Shown piece by piece: positions 31,528-43,233 of a stretch of DNA of 64,000 bases (the first letter of the stretch is position 1; each line of letters opens with the position of its first letter). The notes under the pieces were generated by a model. That model worked only from the letters and a program-made list of their open reading frames with translations. It was not told the DNA's origin and ran no database searches. Source of the DNA: Paramacrobiotus metropolitanus (lineage: Eukaryota; Tardigrada; Eutardigrada; Parachela; Macrobiotidae); NCBI RefSeq assembly GCF_019649055.1, contig NW_026570353.1, forward strand, positions 248,001 through 312,000, in the 5' to 3' direction. The position numbers and the translations under genes were made by a program.

Positions 31528-32554
31528 CACGGAGGTTCCCAGCTGCTTAATTTACATACATTGATAAAAGGTTTTACACGAAACAGCACAGAATGACCAC
31601 AAATTTAATGTTTGTGCCTTGAGTTCTTGATTTAATCTAGAGCGTTTCTAAAGTTATTACGTGGCAATCCCTGTAAATATTTTTTTCTAATTCTGCTAGC
31701 TTAATTATGTACCTACGATCGGTATATGATTGCTGAATACAATTCCCACACATAACTGGATACTAGATCACAAGCAAACCTGTGCGACGTGTGCGTTCAT
31801 TAGCTTGACAATATGGCTACGTCTTTTGCGCTTTTATAAGTTCGGTCTGCATCCACTGCGCTCAACAAATCTCACCTGCGCCTTTTGCGCATTTTTCATC
31901 CCTCAAACCTACAGATAGCTACGGCCATGGTAATCATCAGTGCCTGATTCCTCGATTATAGCTGCGCATGTGCTAATAACTGCAAGCGGCTTTGTGTAAT
32001 CGAAAAGCAGACTTTTTCAGTATTTCTACAACGCCGGTCAAAAAGGGCGTTGTCATTCTTGATGTTTGTGATGCGTACGGGCAATAACCTGCGGTAATAA
32101 TGCAACCGGTTGCAGATCTACATTACAAAGCACCAGTTACAATGGCCCTTAATGCTACCTATCTGTACGCAGAGTTCTTCAAGACTTTACATGTAAAGTA
32201 TAATCTAAGCCCGCCGGGAGTTTAACACATAATAATTATAGTATGCACATTGCACACTTACACATGCGTTTGTTCTCAAAAGCCACACTATACATATGTG
32301 ATATGCTGGTCCACTCTGGAAGATAAACTATGTATTCTTGCTATTCTTTTTAGTTGAAGAAGAGAAATGGCTGGAACATGCTAACAATTTCGAGTATGTG
32401 AAGTACAGCATCACGACATTTGTATATTGTCCAATTGAAAAAATGGAAAGAACCAAGGTGCTCTTGCTCCAACTTTAATCGAATAATTAAGTTGCAAAAC
32501 TAAATACAAGAGAGCAGTATAACAAAATCATAAATTCATAATCATATTCGCTCT
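31528..32554. other. No gene seen
   Basis: AT-rich; no supported gene or repeat. Confidence 0.5.
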
Positions 32555-33220
32555 TTAGCACTGGTAGTAAGATGATCCTCCATCGCTACTGCACCATGTC
32601 GTTGTCGTTTCGTAAGATGGCTGCGCGACAGCTACCTGGTCGTCCCCGTCATCATCATTACAACGTTTCCTGCGCGACTGAACTGAAGGTATACTTGCAT
32701 TTTCCCAACATGGATGAGCCTCACCAGGTTGCCACTTGCCATCCTCGTTGACGTCGATATTGTAGAAGAGTCGCTCAATTACTGTCTGGTTTAGAACTGG
32801 GCCGATTTTGCGAGCTCGTTCACTTCCAGGACAACGTCCTGGTTGGCGTCGGCATAAGCGAAAACGGTCGCGAAAATTCGGCATGTGTCGTCGGTATCGT
32901 TAACGTCCCGTTTTCTGCGCTTTTCCCAAGACGAATCGGCGAACTGCATCCCAAGTTGTGCTCCAACCGCGGCACCTGCCGGTCGGTCCGCCTGCTGCGA
33001 ACCCGATTCCGGCTCCAACAATTCCACATCCACCAACCCAGGTCGCTTTCCTCCAATTTATCCCTGGCGAAAAAAACTGGTCCACTTTTAATTATGCCGG
33101 CATTGGATGAGTTGCTACTGTTTGTGGTCACGTGTGGCAGTGCATCGCTTGAGGCACGTGCCACGGCAGACACGTTTACAAAAACTAGCAAGGCAGAGCA
33201 GCAGACAGTTTTATGGTAAA
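32555..33220 (-). pseudogene. Broken or mis-sequenced gene for a secreted EF-hand protein
   Basis: Three minus-strand frames form one protein pattern. First, near 33,215-33,110, comes a hydrophobic secretory-like stretch (SALLVFVNVSAVARA) followed by an Asn/Ser-rich part. Next is a Gly/Ala-rich stretch (GGCGIVGAGIGFAAGG) continuing in another frame as AGAAVGAQLGMQFADSSW, then a dibasic EKRRKRD, a possible furin-type site. EF-hand loops follow: DANQDVVLEVNE and, in a third frame, DVNEDGKWQPGE, both with Asp/Asn/Asp and a final Glu in calcium-binding positions. The end is acidic, then Ser/Tyr-rich. Frame changes lie near 32,985 and near 32,810, and no start ATG is visible in the secretory frame. 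A true pseudogene, base-call errors or unseen introns all remain possible. Confidence 0.5.
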
Positions 33221-33368
33221 GCCGGCCCTACCTGCATCGTTTCAACCGACTGACTAGTGTGAAAAAAACCACAATTCACCAAACTTCTCTGGCGCACTTA
33301 AGACTGCCTCAGCAACCAACGCCTCATTTCCTTCTTCTCAAAACGTCGTTGGAAACTCGCACGCAACA

Positions 33369-33755
33369 ATGTCATGCGCCAAAAAGTATGTATCATTACG
33401 TATTTTTAAGAGACTATGGATGGATTCGAGTATGGATTCAGTTTTCGCTAAAGAATACACAAAGTTAAACATTTCTGAACAGTTAAAATTTGCACGTAAT
33501 TTGGCAGCAGTCACAACAAGGAACAAAGCACCGCCAATATATGCCCGTCGCATACAAACCGCCCGGTATGGATGCCTGCAGTCACGTAAATTTACGACAA
33601 AGCATTTGCATCAAACGAAGACAAGCACCCCACCAGTAGAATGCGAGTTGCGAGATTCCATACGTTCTGATAAAAGGACCAATGTTATTAGTGCGGATAC
33701 TGGAAAACTCCTGATCTGTGGATATCCTGAAAATTTTTGTGTTCTTTCACTGTAA
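33369..33755 (+). CDS. Hypothetical protein
   Basis: A 128-codon frame starting MSCAKKYVSLRIFKRLWMDS with a basic, Thr/Ser-rich middle. It sits 65 bases before Kelch gene B on the same strand. No domain, signal peptide or membrane segment. Length is the only support. Confidence 0.25.
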   Translation: MSCAKKYVSLRIFKRLWMDSSMDSVFAKEYTKLNISEQLKFARNLAAVTTRNKAPPIYARRIQTARYGCLQSRKFTTKHLHQTKTSTPPVECELRDSIRSDKRTNVISADTGKLLICGYPENFCVLSL

Positions 33756-33820
33756 CAATCTATTACTTATACTTCAGCCGGCTGCCAGAGCCATAAGGGA
33801 TCAGTAAGTTTGCGCTCGAC

Positions 33821-36800
33821 ATGTCAGAGATGGGGGCTCCTCGAAAACGTCTTCGTCAAGAGGAGACAGCACTGGTAGAACTGGATGACGCGCAGCTGGT
33901 TGAAGGGCTGCGGCACACCCGCCACGATTTCTGCGACGTGTCGGTGCGAGGCGCGGATGATCCGTCCCGGCCGGTGCAGTGGATCGCCTGCCACCGGATA
34001 GTTTTGATGGCTTGCAGTGGCTGGTTCCGCTGTATGCTGCGCTCGCCCATGCAGGAGTCCACACAAAATCACATCCAGCTAAAAAGTATTCCCCACGACA
34101 TCTTGGGGCAGTGAGTGCGCGTGGCTAAACGATTTACTAGTTGACTGATTCGGTGAAGTTAATTAATTTGCATGATTCTTGCATGCTCCTCTTCTATCTT
34201 GGCGCCCTGGGTCTCGGCTGTCTGTAATATCCTGAACGTGTCCCAGCGGCTACTCTACTCATTGGCCGTTGGCAACATCTTTACTATCTGTATATGCATC
34301 CGTGTCGCATTGCGGCCAGTGATCAACGCTGTCGGTCTTTTAGCTTTTTTGTAATCTTGAATTATTAATTTCTTTTACGTTGATTTCCCCGTTTTCTTGA
34401 TTTTCCGCGACTTTCCGTTCCTGTTGTCTGTTGACTGTGTTTTTGATGGGTTGCCTGTTGTTGTTTTTAAAAGCCGGTCGAACGAAGAGATTAAGCGTAT
34501 TCATTATTAATAGTACTGCGGATGCCTTTGAGCATACACAGCGTAGTCTTTTGGCTTTTTCGAAACCTCCATTATTTAATTTCTTTTACGTTAACTTTCC
34601 CGTTTTCTTGATTTTCCGCGACTTTCCGCTCCTGCTGTCTGTTGACTGTGTTTTTGATGCCCATTGTTGTTTTTAGAAGACCGTCGAACGAAGAGATTGA
34701 GCGTATTCATTACTAATAATACTGCGGATCCCTTTCAGCATACACAGCGTAGACTTTTGGCTTTTGCAAATCTGCAGGCTCATCAACTCCATGTATTCTC
34801 GTGAGCTGTCCGTAGACGGCAGCAACGCACTCTTTCTCTGGCAGGCGGCGGATATGTTGGAGTTAAGCCAAATTGTGGAGGCATGCAAAGATTTTCTGCG
34901 GCAGAGTGTCGACAAGACCAACTGGCTGACCATTCAGCGCGGCGCGAAGCTGCTGCACTGCGCGGATCTGATCCAGCAATGTCAAGCCTTCGCACTAGAG
35001 TACTTCACCACGGTGTGCCACTCCGGGGAATTTTTAGAAATGGATGCAGCGGAAGTGTGTATCGCTTCGTTGCTGTTAAATTGCTTGTACACTGTGTATC
35101 TTTGCCAGTAATTTACTATTCTTTCGGCAGCTAAGTGAGTTGATCGGGGCAGACGAACTGAACGTGGAGGACGAAGAGCAAGTGGCCGACGCGGTGCTGC
35201 GTTGGTTGGACCATTCCCCTGACCGCGCATCGGAGGTGGTCCGACGTCAGCTGCTGCAGCGCATAAGGGTCTCGTTGCTATCTTCACAATATCTATCAGC
35301 GCTTCCCGACGATTCCGCTGCCGATTTACGCCGGGTAGGCGACAGCCCAACGCAACTGCGTAAATCATGCCGTAAGTAAGCAGTCGCTGTTTTTGGGGGT
35401 TGCTGCGAAGATGCGCGGTTTGCTTAATTCGAATATGCAGACCGTGATAATATTACCGTAATAAAACAAACTGAGTAATTGATAAAACCCTAGCAATACG
35501 TCTGCAGAACGTTCACTAAGGAAAAAGGTTAACTTTTTTTTATTTCCACCATGACACCTGCACTCCCGACAAATGTGCCGTCTCCTCACAGTTGCATCAA
35601 CTTATATCTCACATCAATATGCATACTCGCATAACACGCTCATACTGACATATTCGCATACAGCCACAAAGCTAAAAACACACGCACCAAACCCATCACT
35701 ACATTTTACATTAACCACATCTGCAGACCACATTCATCCTGCCTTCTCATTATTCCCACTGGACCAGCAGTCAGGGATCTTACACAGTTAAGGAACAATA
35801 CGGTAAAGACTTAAATATCTTCACACACAGATGTCGTCATAATAATACTCGTACTAATGAGCACGCAGATCATGCACATTGGCAATTAATCAAACCACGA
35901 AAGCCGCCGTCCACTTGTCAACACCACGGTCGTAACATACGCAATGAATTCATTGCATACGCGGTTTGTTTTGTCTAGGGAGGGGTTGGTGCTTTAGTTA
36001 TATGCACTTGAAGTATTGTGTAAAACACGTATGACACGGATCATGCAGGTAAAATTTTTGAAGGCCTGTCTTATTTAATATTATCCAGAGTACTGCACCA
36101 ATATTCTAGGCCTAACGGCCTCTTCGGTTTCTTCATGAAAAAATAGTGTTAACGAGAGCCTGGTGGTTTGTCCGCCATGCGTATTTCATATTGGCGTACA
36201 TATGCGTTATGTTGAAACTTGTAGAGCCAGTTGTCTTCACCATGTCACACGATAGCGAAGCGGAAGAGTACGAGGGCCGGCTGGACTGCATTGATCCGTA
36301 CACGGGCCGCTACGTCAGTTTCCCGTGCGCCGACCCACCGACGTACTGCAAGCATCCGGCCGCGTTCGTGTTGGAGAATGACCGGCTCACCGTTTATTTC
36401 GCGGTACTCTACGGATGGAGTGGCAACCCACCGGTCGTTCACAAGTACGATGCACTGCTGGATCGTTGGATAGCACTGGGCAATGGTGACTTTCCTATCA
36501 CCGAACTGATCATAGTTGTCATCCACGATCAGGTGTACGCAGTGGGCGAACAAACGCTGCACTGTTACGATGCCATTGAGAATCAGTGGGTTGCCAAGGC
36601 TGTCAAGCCGCGTTGGGTGGATGAAAGTGCCGCCGTGGTCCTCCATGGCAGATTGTACACGTTCGGCGGGGTTCTGCACGACAATGAGACGGTCTCGCGG
36701 TCCAATATCGTCTACTGCTACGATCCGGCGCGGGATGTCTGGGAAGAGCTGCCGCCCATGCCCACGGCACGCAACTGTGCGAGAGCTTGCGTTGGACCAG

Positions 36801-37978
36801 ATGGGCTCATCTACGTTGTCGGTGAGTTCATGCGGGTGCTGAGACGTAGATTATGCTACGTACAAAGTTTAGATAATTTATTGCCGTTGCTGTACGTGAT
36901 TCGTGGTAGGAGGATACGCAGGCTGCAACGAAGATGGACATCCTCTCAACTGTGTGGCAGTGTATAACGTGCAGACGAACCAATGGCAAATAAAGAGTAA
37001 GTCAGCCCTTGGCAATGCCCGCATTGTTGCTGTACACATTAGTGCATGTGCGTTGGTTTCGTGTATGTGTACAAATCACGCATACATCTATACAACTAAG
37101 GCACTTTTGCAATTGCCATTGGCTGGTCTGTGCTACTTGTATAGATGTATGCGTGATTTGTACACATACACGAAACCAACGCACATGCACTATTATATCT
37201 GTAAGTGAGTAGAAACTCTGATTCCACTGGCTGCTAGCCACTTCGCCCGCTAGCCACTTCGCGTTAAGATCTGCTAACAAAGCCCCGCATCGGTGGATTT
37301 AGTGTCAGACGAAATACAAGACCATTCTTAAAACCGGCGAATAATTATGTAACACAAGTGAGCAGCACCAAAGCCGCGTGTGAAAACGTATGAAGCGGAT
37401 TGTAGTACGTTGGCTAGAGCATTGTGTAATTTGTGTTATAGTAAACGCACCAATGCAGCTTACTTCATATATCTCACACACCTTACTTCCAACAACTGCC
37501 TAAAATATCCTTCGTGTCCGTTGTACAAATTTGTATGACCACCGCAATGGGACAGCGCGCCGTAAAATGGAAACTGGCTCAGATTCTGGGATTTTCAGAT
37601 TTCGCTGTTAGTGTTCGCCGGTTTCTAGGATGGGCTTGCAGCTTTCTAGTGTCCGTTGTATGCTCCTGTGTATGAACTATGAAGCCTGTGTTTTTTGGTT
37701 GATTAGAGGGCATGCACACTCCCCGAGCAGACATAGGGCTAGTGCTGCTGAAGGGACAACTCTGTGCTGTGGGGAGATTTGAAAAAGAGGGAGAATGGAT
37801 CGAGTGCTACGATACAATAACGGACACCTGGACGGTCTGCCTGTCGGCGCCGCCGAAACTGACCAATGAGCAAGGCGCTTTCAACTGCGCGATGCTGACA
37901 CGGCATTACGCCTGGAAAACTATTGACCGACTGAGGACTGGCTCATCGTGGACAACGTTTCTTAATCATTTTGATTAG
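33821..37978 (+). CDS. BTB-BACK-Kelch gene B, complete (KLHL-like)
   Basis: Six exons: 33821-34110, 34778-35054, 35131-35371, 36225-36821, 36910-36996, 37707-37978. Together they are 1,764 nt, giving 587 residues, the usual KLHL length. The start ATG opens MSEMGAPRKRLRQEE, then a BTB domain (DFCDVSVRG, ACHRIVLMACSGWFRCML) that continues over the exon 1-2 junction as ILGQ|LINSMYSREL with matched phase. BACK follows, then Kelch repeats in exons 4-6. The likely role is a cullin-3 substrate adaptor. It is a tandem paralogue of gene A: exon 3 is identical over 241 bases and exon 2 differs at about four sites, while introns differ much more. The donor of exon 2 is GTGTGT where A has GTATGT. Confidence 0.9.
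34336..34760 (+). repeat. 211-bp tandem duplication in Kelch B intron 1
   Basis: The block running from a CTTTTrGCTTTTTy motif through TTGACTGTGTTTTTGATG to GCATACACAGCGTAG occurs twice in a row. The TTGACTGTG motif starts at 34431 and again at 34642, a 211-bp period. Gene A has one copy (about 21,165-21,380) whose sequence matches the second B copy better than the first. Confidence 0.85.
35472..35936. other. ~465-bp sequence present in Kelch B intron 3, absent from gene A
   Basis: Intron 3 is 853 bp in B and 462 bp in A. The flanks are shared (GCTTAATTCGAATAT on the left; CATACGCAATGAATTCAT on the right), so B has gained or A has lost about 465 bp, rich in ACA/CATAC-type simple sequence. 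No terminal repeats or coding frame could be recognised. Confidence 0.55.
37040..37192. mobile_element. Foldback (MITE-like) insertion in Kelch B intron 5
   Basis: A perfect 55-bp inverted repeat (37041-37095 and 37137-37191) encloses a 41-base loop. The 151-bp unit AGTGCATG...CATGCACT is absent from the same site of gene A (ACACATTATATCT at about 23,279-23,291). In B it is flanked by ATT on both sides, consistent with a 3-bp target-site duplication. No coding capacity. It was inserted after the A/B duplication, and the unmutated arms suggest it is recent. Confidence 0.8.
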
Positions 37979-38490
37979 TATTACGCAAAAGCACATTTTG
38001 TTGTTCTATTACGCGTTGACCGGCTGTCTCGGGGCCAAAGAGGTAGTTGTAACTAGGTAAGGTAGTTGTTCATTTATGACTCTTCGATTACTTTGTAAGA
38101 CTAACGGAGGTTTGCGGAGGCAAGCCGCTGACAGCTACGGTTACTGCCCGTCAGTGCCCCGGGGTCAGCTCTTTCGTATGGGATTTCGACGGGTCTTTGT
38201 TTTGGGCAGGACATGTACATCGGAAAAGTTTTGGTAAATGGTCGATGGAGTGTTCTGGAAAAGTTTTAACGATCTTCAACGGAAAAAAATCAAGAGCTTG
38301 TGTATCAGTTAGATTATGTAAAACGATAACATTTACTGACTTACTACCTACTTACTTGAAACCGGCTGTTAGGAGAATACAGCGGGCTGGCAAATCGCTA
38401 CATAGTTTAACCACTAGAGTAGCATTCAAAACTACGGCTACATGGGGACCACTGGCGAAGAGATTTTTTTAAAGAGCTGTAGAAGGCGAT
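37979..38490 (+). repeat. Downstream flank of Kelch B, duplicate of the Kelch A flank
   Basis: Counterpart of 24,061-24,570 with several small indels. Similarity ends near 38,490, which marks the right edge of the A/B segmental duplication. Confidence 0.75.
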
Positions 38491-40720
38491 TTGACGGGTC
38501 AAATCAACACTGCTAAACTCCCAGGAGTCGACTCCATTTTGGAAAAGTAAACATAATATCGATCATCTTTCCTCACAGATTCTGCGGATGTGCGCTGCTA
38601 GCTGTGCATATGAGCTACGGTAGATATCACAGACTTTGAAGAAGCGAGTTATTATTCAAAAAATATAATTTTGCGCAGGCACAGTTGATATTAAGTTTAT
38701 TAACTGAGCGTCCCAATCTTGATCTGCCAGTCAATGCTCCGTAGTATCCATGATAAGAACTAAAATGGGTCGACGCACATTTTCTAAATATCGGAACTAA
38801 CTCTGCACTCTGTGAAGCAGAGAAGTAAATGAATTATGAGAATGATAAAAAAATCAAAGGTCAATCACACTGAATTTCGATTTTGAAATTGGAATGCTAA
38901 CACAGCCGGAAATGGCGTGTTGCACGATCGTGATTGGCGCTGCCTGGCCGGCGCACAGGAAGAGCCGACGTAAATTGAACGTGAAATTGTGCGAGTGCTA
39001 AACAAACACATGTGTAAAAATGACACACGTTTGGCCGGAAGTCACTTTTAAGCAAATAACATAACTTAGACTGCTGACTTAAACATTGGTACATGAATAT
39101 AAAGTAACTTAAATCAATGGCTGCTGTCACCCGTCTGGCTGCAGAAAGTCTGGTTGATTTCATACATAAAATGTGCCGCCGGTACGTATGTAGATACTGA
39201 GGGGCGGAATGGTTTGCCCCTCCTCAGACTTCCTGTCGGGTAACCTTTCTGACGATCAGCCAGACTGACTATTTACCGGCCAACCAACACCTGACCAGAA
39301 TCCCGTGAAGACTAGAATGTGCGCAACACATACTGCACATGCGTACATATGTATTTAAATAATACACAAAAAAGTTGTATAATCTCTATATCTGCAGCGT
39401 ACCTGTAGTATACATGAATATGTATAGAAAATGTAATTTTCATTGGATAGGTAGCATTATTTTTTGTGCATGCTACGATAGTACATTAGTAGTGTATGTA
39501 CTTCAAGGTTACAGATTTGTCTTTTTTAGTACCAACCATTACAACATTGTGTTTAAACTATTCTTAATTTTTAATTTTAACTTAAGTATGACCTTTTCTG
39601 CAAGTTGATCCAGGATCGCTTGCATTTTGACTTTCCCGAACTGTTCAGTATTGACCAATTACGTTGTGCGAAGAAGGTGACTTACAGTTTTTACGATTTT
39701 ACGTTAACTTCTCGTGGTAATGTGCATTATCTGCAGACTGCTGATAATAATAAAATCGCATATGAGTTCACGACTTAAAAATACGTAATTATACTACATA
39801 ATGCTGAGAAAAGTTTGTATGTTTCTTTTACTGATCAGCTGTAATATCAGGTAAAACAGTGCATATGAATCTGATAACATTATAATTATTATGTGTGATA
39901 TAATTCCGATTTGCAAAACCAGTAGTTTATCGTGCTTGAACTGCGATGACCTATCATAAGCAGATGGCATAGTAATCGTAATCGTATTGATGTTCCGCAT
40001 TACGCTCCCACAGCAAAATGCTTTCGGATACGGCTGTTTTTTCTCTGCTATCCACTGACGTTGAGCTTGCGTTTATATCATATTGTACAGTAGCAAGTAC
40101 TGTACCACTTTGTACTACTTACCACTTTGTACTACTGCCATAGTTTATTGTCCGGGAATGTGTGAATGTTGTACTTTGCACAGTGATGAGCATGGGCTGA
40201 AGAACATAAAACAGTTTTGATGCGCTCAGTGATGTACCGGACCACTACCGGTCAATTTTACTTAAACCTATACTGTATAATTATTATCATACGACTACCG
40301 GGACCCCAAATTCAAGGCAATATATAATACGGTAATATATAAGCCGGAATGTTACATGAGTCAGTTTTGTGTCAAGAATGATTGCTCATGGCCCATAAAC
40401 AATGCAATCTGTCAGTACAGTCTTCGTCTCTTATCCTCAACCATCAACAAAATGTTTCCATTTCCGGCTTCCATCAAAGCTCCAAAACGTGCAAGTGGTA
40501 AAGAACATCGAATCATGCTGCCAGCTTGTTTAATATCTATATTATCTTGTTGTGCTCATGTAGTTTACATTCCAAGCAGAATGCCAAGCATTTGCAAACT
40601 TTCTAAACCTACTCAATGGTAAATCGCTTTGACACTACTCTCAGTACACTCTGGATGTGCTGATGTATGTAAATAAATAGAATCTTGTTTATCATCGCGC
40701 CTATTGCAAATGAAGTGCGG
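38491..40720. other. No gene seen
   Basis: About 2.2 kb of AT-rich sequence without a supportable gene. A 17-base direct repeat (TACCACTTTGTACTACT-like) occurs near 40,100-40,135. Confidence 0.45.
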
Positions 40721-40726
40721 CAATTA

Positions 40727-40856
40727 GGTAATCGGTGCGTCCGTAGGTTTGAGGTCTCCGGTACCTTCCAGAGCATCTTCCCGAGCTCCCAATCCCGAGT
40801 ATCTTCCAGCGATGCGTGACATGAAATCCGCCAAAACTCTTAAAGATCCTCATGAG
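40727..40856 (+). CDS. Candidate internal exon of an unidentified gene
   Basis: Preceded by AATTAG and ended by a perfect donor (GAG|GTAAGTACG). In between, one frame reads without stops, including SPVPSRASSRAPNPEYLPAM and KTLKDPHE, ending in phase 0. The next candidate exon (41758) also begins in phase 0, so the two could belong to one plus-strand gene. The start of this exon is uncertain. Confidence 0.35.
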
Positions 40857-41757
40857 GTAAGTACGAATTTCTAATACTCCATAACTCGTACATATACTCG
40901 TGCATATTACGTACAAAAGGAAAAGCGAAATTACTTGCACTGTTTCCTTGTACTGCCGCTGTCACCCAGCTTGTGGTTTTAGTTTTTGCTGGGAACGAAT
41001 ATTAATATATTAGGATCGTAGGATATTAAGATCGTAGGAGCATGAACAAACTGCAGTAAACGTGCAGTTAAACCTTTAAATCGGCGTTTAACTTAATAAT
41101 TATACTCTCGTTCATGTACAGTACGTCTCTTGGTGGAGGCAGACGTTGTAAATTGTAATACAATGTATATACATATATGCGTTCACGATATGTTATATGT
41201 TAATAACGATTAATAAGGCCTGCTTACCCTGCGAGTATTATCAATATTTCGAAAAACAAGCAAATGTTTCTCACTATCACGTTTATTCTCTTTTGGCAAA
41301 GTGTCTAAAATTGTTGTCTTTCCCCAAACAGCTGCTGTTTTTCCGCTCATAATATTTAAACTAATCCGTCGTGTAAGGTGTTTGATCACTATGATGGATC
41401 TGTGAATATTGTGAACTCTTGTTAATTATAATTAATTCTGTTAGTTGCATTCATTGATGGTGGTTTGTAATTATGAATAATTTTAATATCTTAATATGAA
41501 TGTATCTCTATGGCTTTGTTATTAATCTGTTTCATGAGTACAACAAGAAAAAGAATTAAGTTGCTGATGTATCGATAAAAGTACTAGGTAACGTAGTCGA
41601 AAGAGCTTATAGTCTTATACCTATATTCCTTTACTTCAACTGCAACACTACTGACTGCTTGAATGTAAAGTAATATCAGCCTGTCAAACTATTAGTGAAC
41701 CTTACGGCAACATCGAACTGTTTACCTTTTTTTGCCAATGTGGTATGCGTCTTACAG

Positions 41758-41964
41758 GACCAAAAATTAAATCCTAATGGACTGAACCTGATTGTAAAAT
41801 ATGCCGATCGGCCCAAACTTCACGCGGACAATGAGACAGTGGAGGTGCACATTCCGCCGGGCACTTCAAAATCGTGGCCTGATCCGCCTGCGGTAACTGT
41901 TGGTGACCTCCAGATCACACTGAAGTCAGTGCAGGACATCTGGAAAATCGATGGTCGACTCAAG
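41758..41964 (+). CDS. Internal exon of an unidentified gene
   Basis: A 207-nt exon, phase 0 at both ends. It lies between a good acceptor (GTATGCGTCTTACAG|GAC) and a donor (CTCAAG|GTATTC). It encodes 69 residues with protein-like composition (LNPNGLNLIVKYADRPKLHA, VTVGDLQITLKSVQDIWKID). No family recognised. A possible later exon reads VEGQVEIQKSFINKLKIRIS near 42,845-42,970, but its splice site is weak. Confidence 0.5.
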
Positions 41965-42269
41965 GTATTCCATAATAGTGCCCACCCATCGATTTGAGGC
42001 CGTAATTAACTCGAGCGAACTATTAAGTAATCAGCGCAGATTTACTATCTTTTTCATTGCAACTTTGACTTTGACACCAGACTAATGAGGAAGGATCCTG
42101 CAGCCAGTGCAACTGTGCTGCAGGTCCGTCAAAACAGCGCAGCAATGTGCAGGGCGGAAATCCCCAGAAACAGCGAATAGCTACTCAGGAGGGCGGGGCG
42201 TCCCGCCCTTACACCCCTTTTGCAGGCATCGCTACGTCCTCGGAGCGAAATCTCCCAGAATTCGGAGGA

Positions 42270-42440
42270 TCCGCACCCCACCGGTTCGGCTCAGGTTCCG
42301 GGTCAGTTCGGTCCGGTTCGGGTGGTTAATCCGGTCGGCTCGGTTCCAGTTTGGTCGGCTCAAATCCGGTCGGCTCGGTTCCAGTTTAGTCGGCTCAAAC
42401 CGTTCACTCAGGTTGGGTTCCGGTCAGCTCGGTTCGTCCG
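42270..42440. repeat. GC-rich minisatellite, 35-bp unit
   Basis: Two adjacent 35-bp copies (42331-42365 and 42366-42400) of CCGGTCGGCTCGGTTCCAGT plus TTGGTCGGCTCAAAT, flanked by degenerate CGGTTCGG/GTCGGCTC motifs. Composition is strikingly richer in G and C than the AT-rich surroundings. Confidence 0.75.
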
Positions 42441-43100
42441 AGTCAACCGTCTGGGTCAACGCACTGTCGCGCCAGATCCAGGTACTTATTAGTAAATCTT
42501 GCTTCGCTTTCGCTTATAACAACTAGAGTAGGTACCCAAAGTTATGGACGGCGGCAAATAGGAAAAATAAATCTTTTGGACTGCGTGTTTACACAATCAT
42601 TGCGTAATATCTAAAGATACAATAGTACCAAAAGCGCCAGGTTTCAACTATTACTGACCGGTTTTGCGGTTGATCACTTTGTACTGTAATTTCGACAGTT
42701 TTTAGAGTGGTGATAACCAGGTTTTGATTTCTGAATACACCGCAAACAAGTATTTGAAACAACCGGTGTTATTAAAGTGTGATAATTACTATTATTAAAA
42801 TAAACATTTTAACCCTCATCCATTCAACCCCACCTCCCACGAAGGTCGAAGGTCAGGTAGAAATTCAAAAATCTTTTATAAATAAACTGAAAATACGCAT
42901 ATCAGGCACAGAACAAACACCACCAGCCGGTGTAATGAAGGTGGCAATGGTCCAAGACCGGACACTGAGATAACATCGAGATATAAAAAAAATTTAAACT
43001 ATACTGTAGAAAAGTGCACGTTGGCGTGCATTGGCAGACCGGAGCGAAGTCAGAAAACTTCTTGATTTGGTTATTTTCAGGCCAGTTTTTCTTATTAACA

Positions 43101-43233
43101 GACATAGATCAGTGAAATTTCTATGTAAATAATGCAGTGCATTTACATAGAAATTTCATTGATCTATGTCTTCCGCCTCAGAATATTGGTTTATGCTGCA
43201 TTTAATGCTGCCTAAACCAATATTCTGAGGCGG
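43101..43233. other. Two back-to-back hairpins
   Basis: Hairpin 1: 30-base arms 43101-43130 and 43141-43170 with one mismatch (a G-U pair in RNA) and a 10-base loop. Hairpin 2: perfect 21-base arms 43173-43193 and 43213-43233 with a 19-base loop. They are two bases apart and unrelated in sequence. They could be remnants of foldback elements, or pre-miRNA-sized RNA hairpins. Confidence 0.7.

Noticed and set aside
36146-36241. Extended start of the Kelch B exon 4 frame (MLTRAWWFVRHAYF)
   Set aside because: This part is intron 3; an acceptor at 36224 gives a matching phase, and the same intron exists in gene A.
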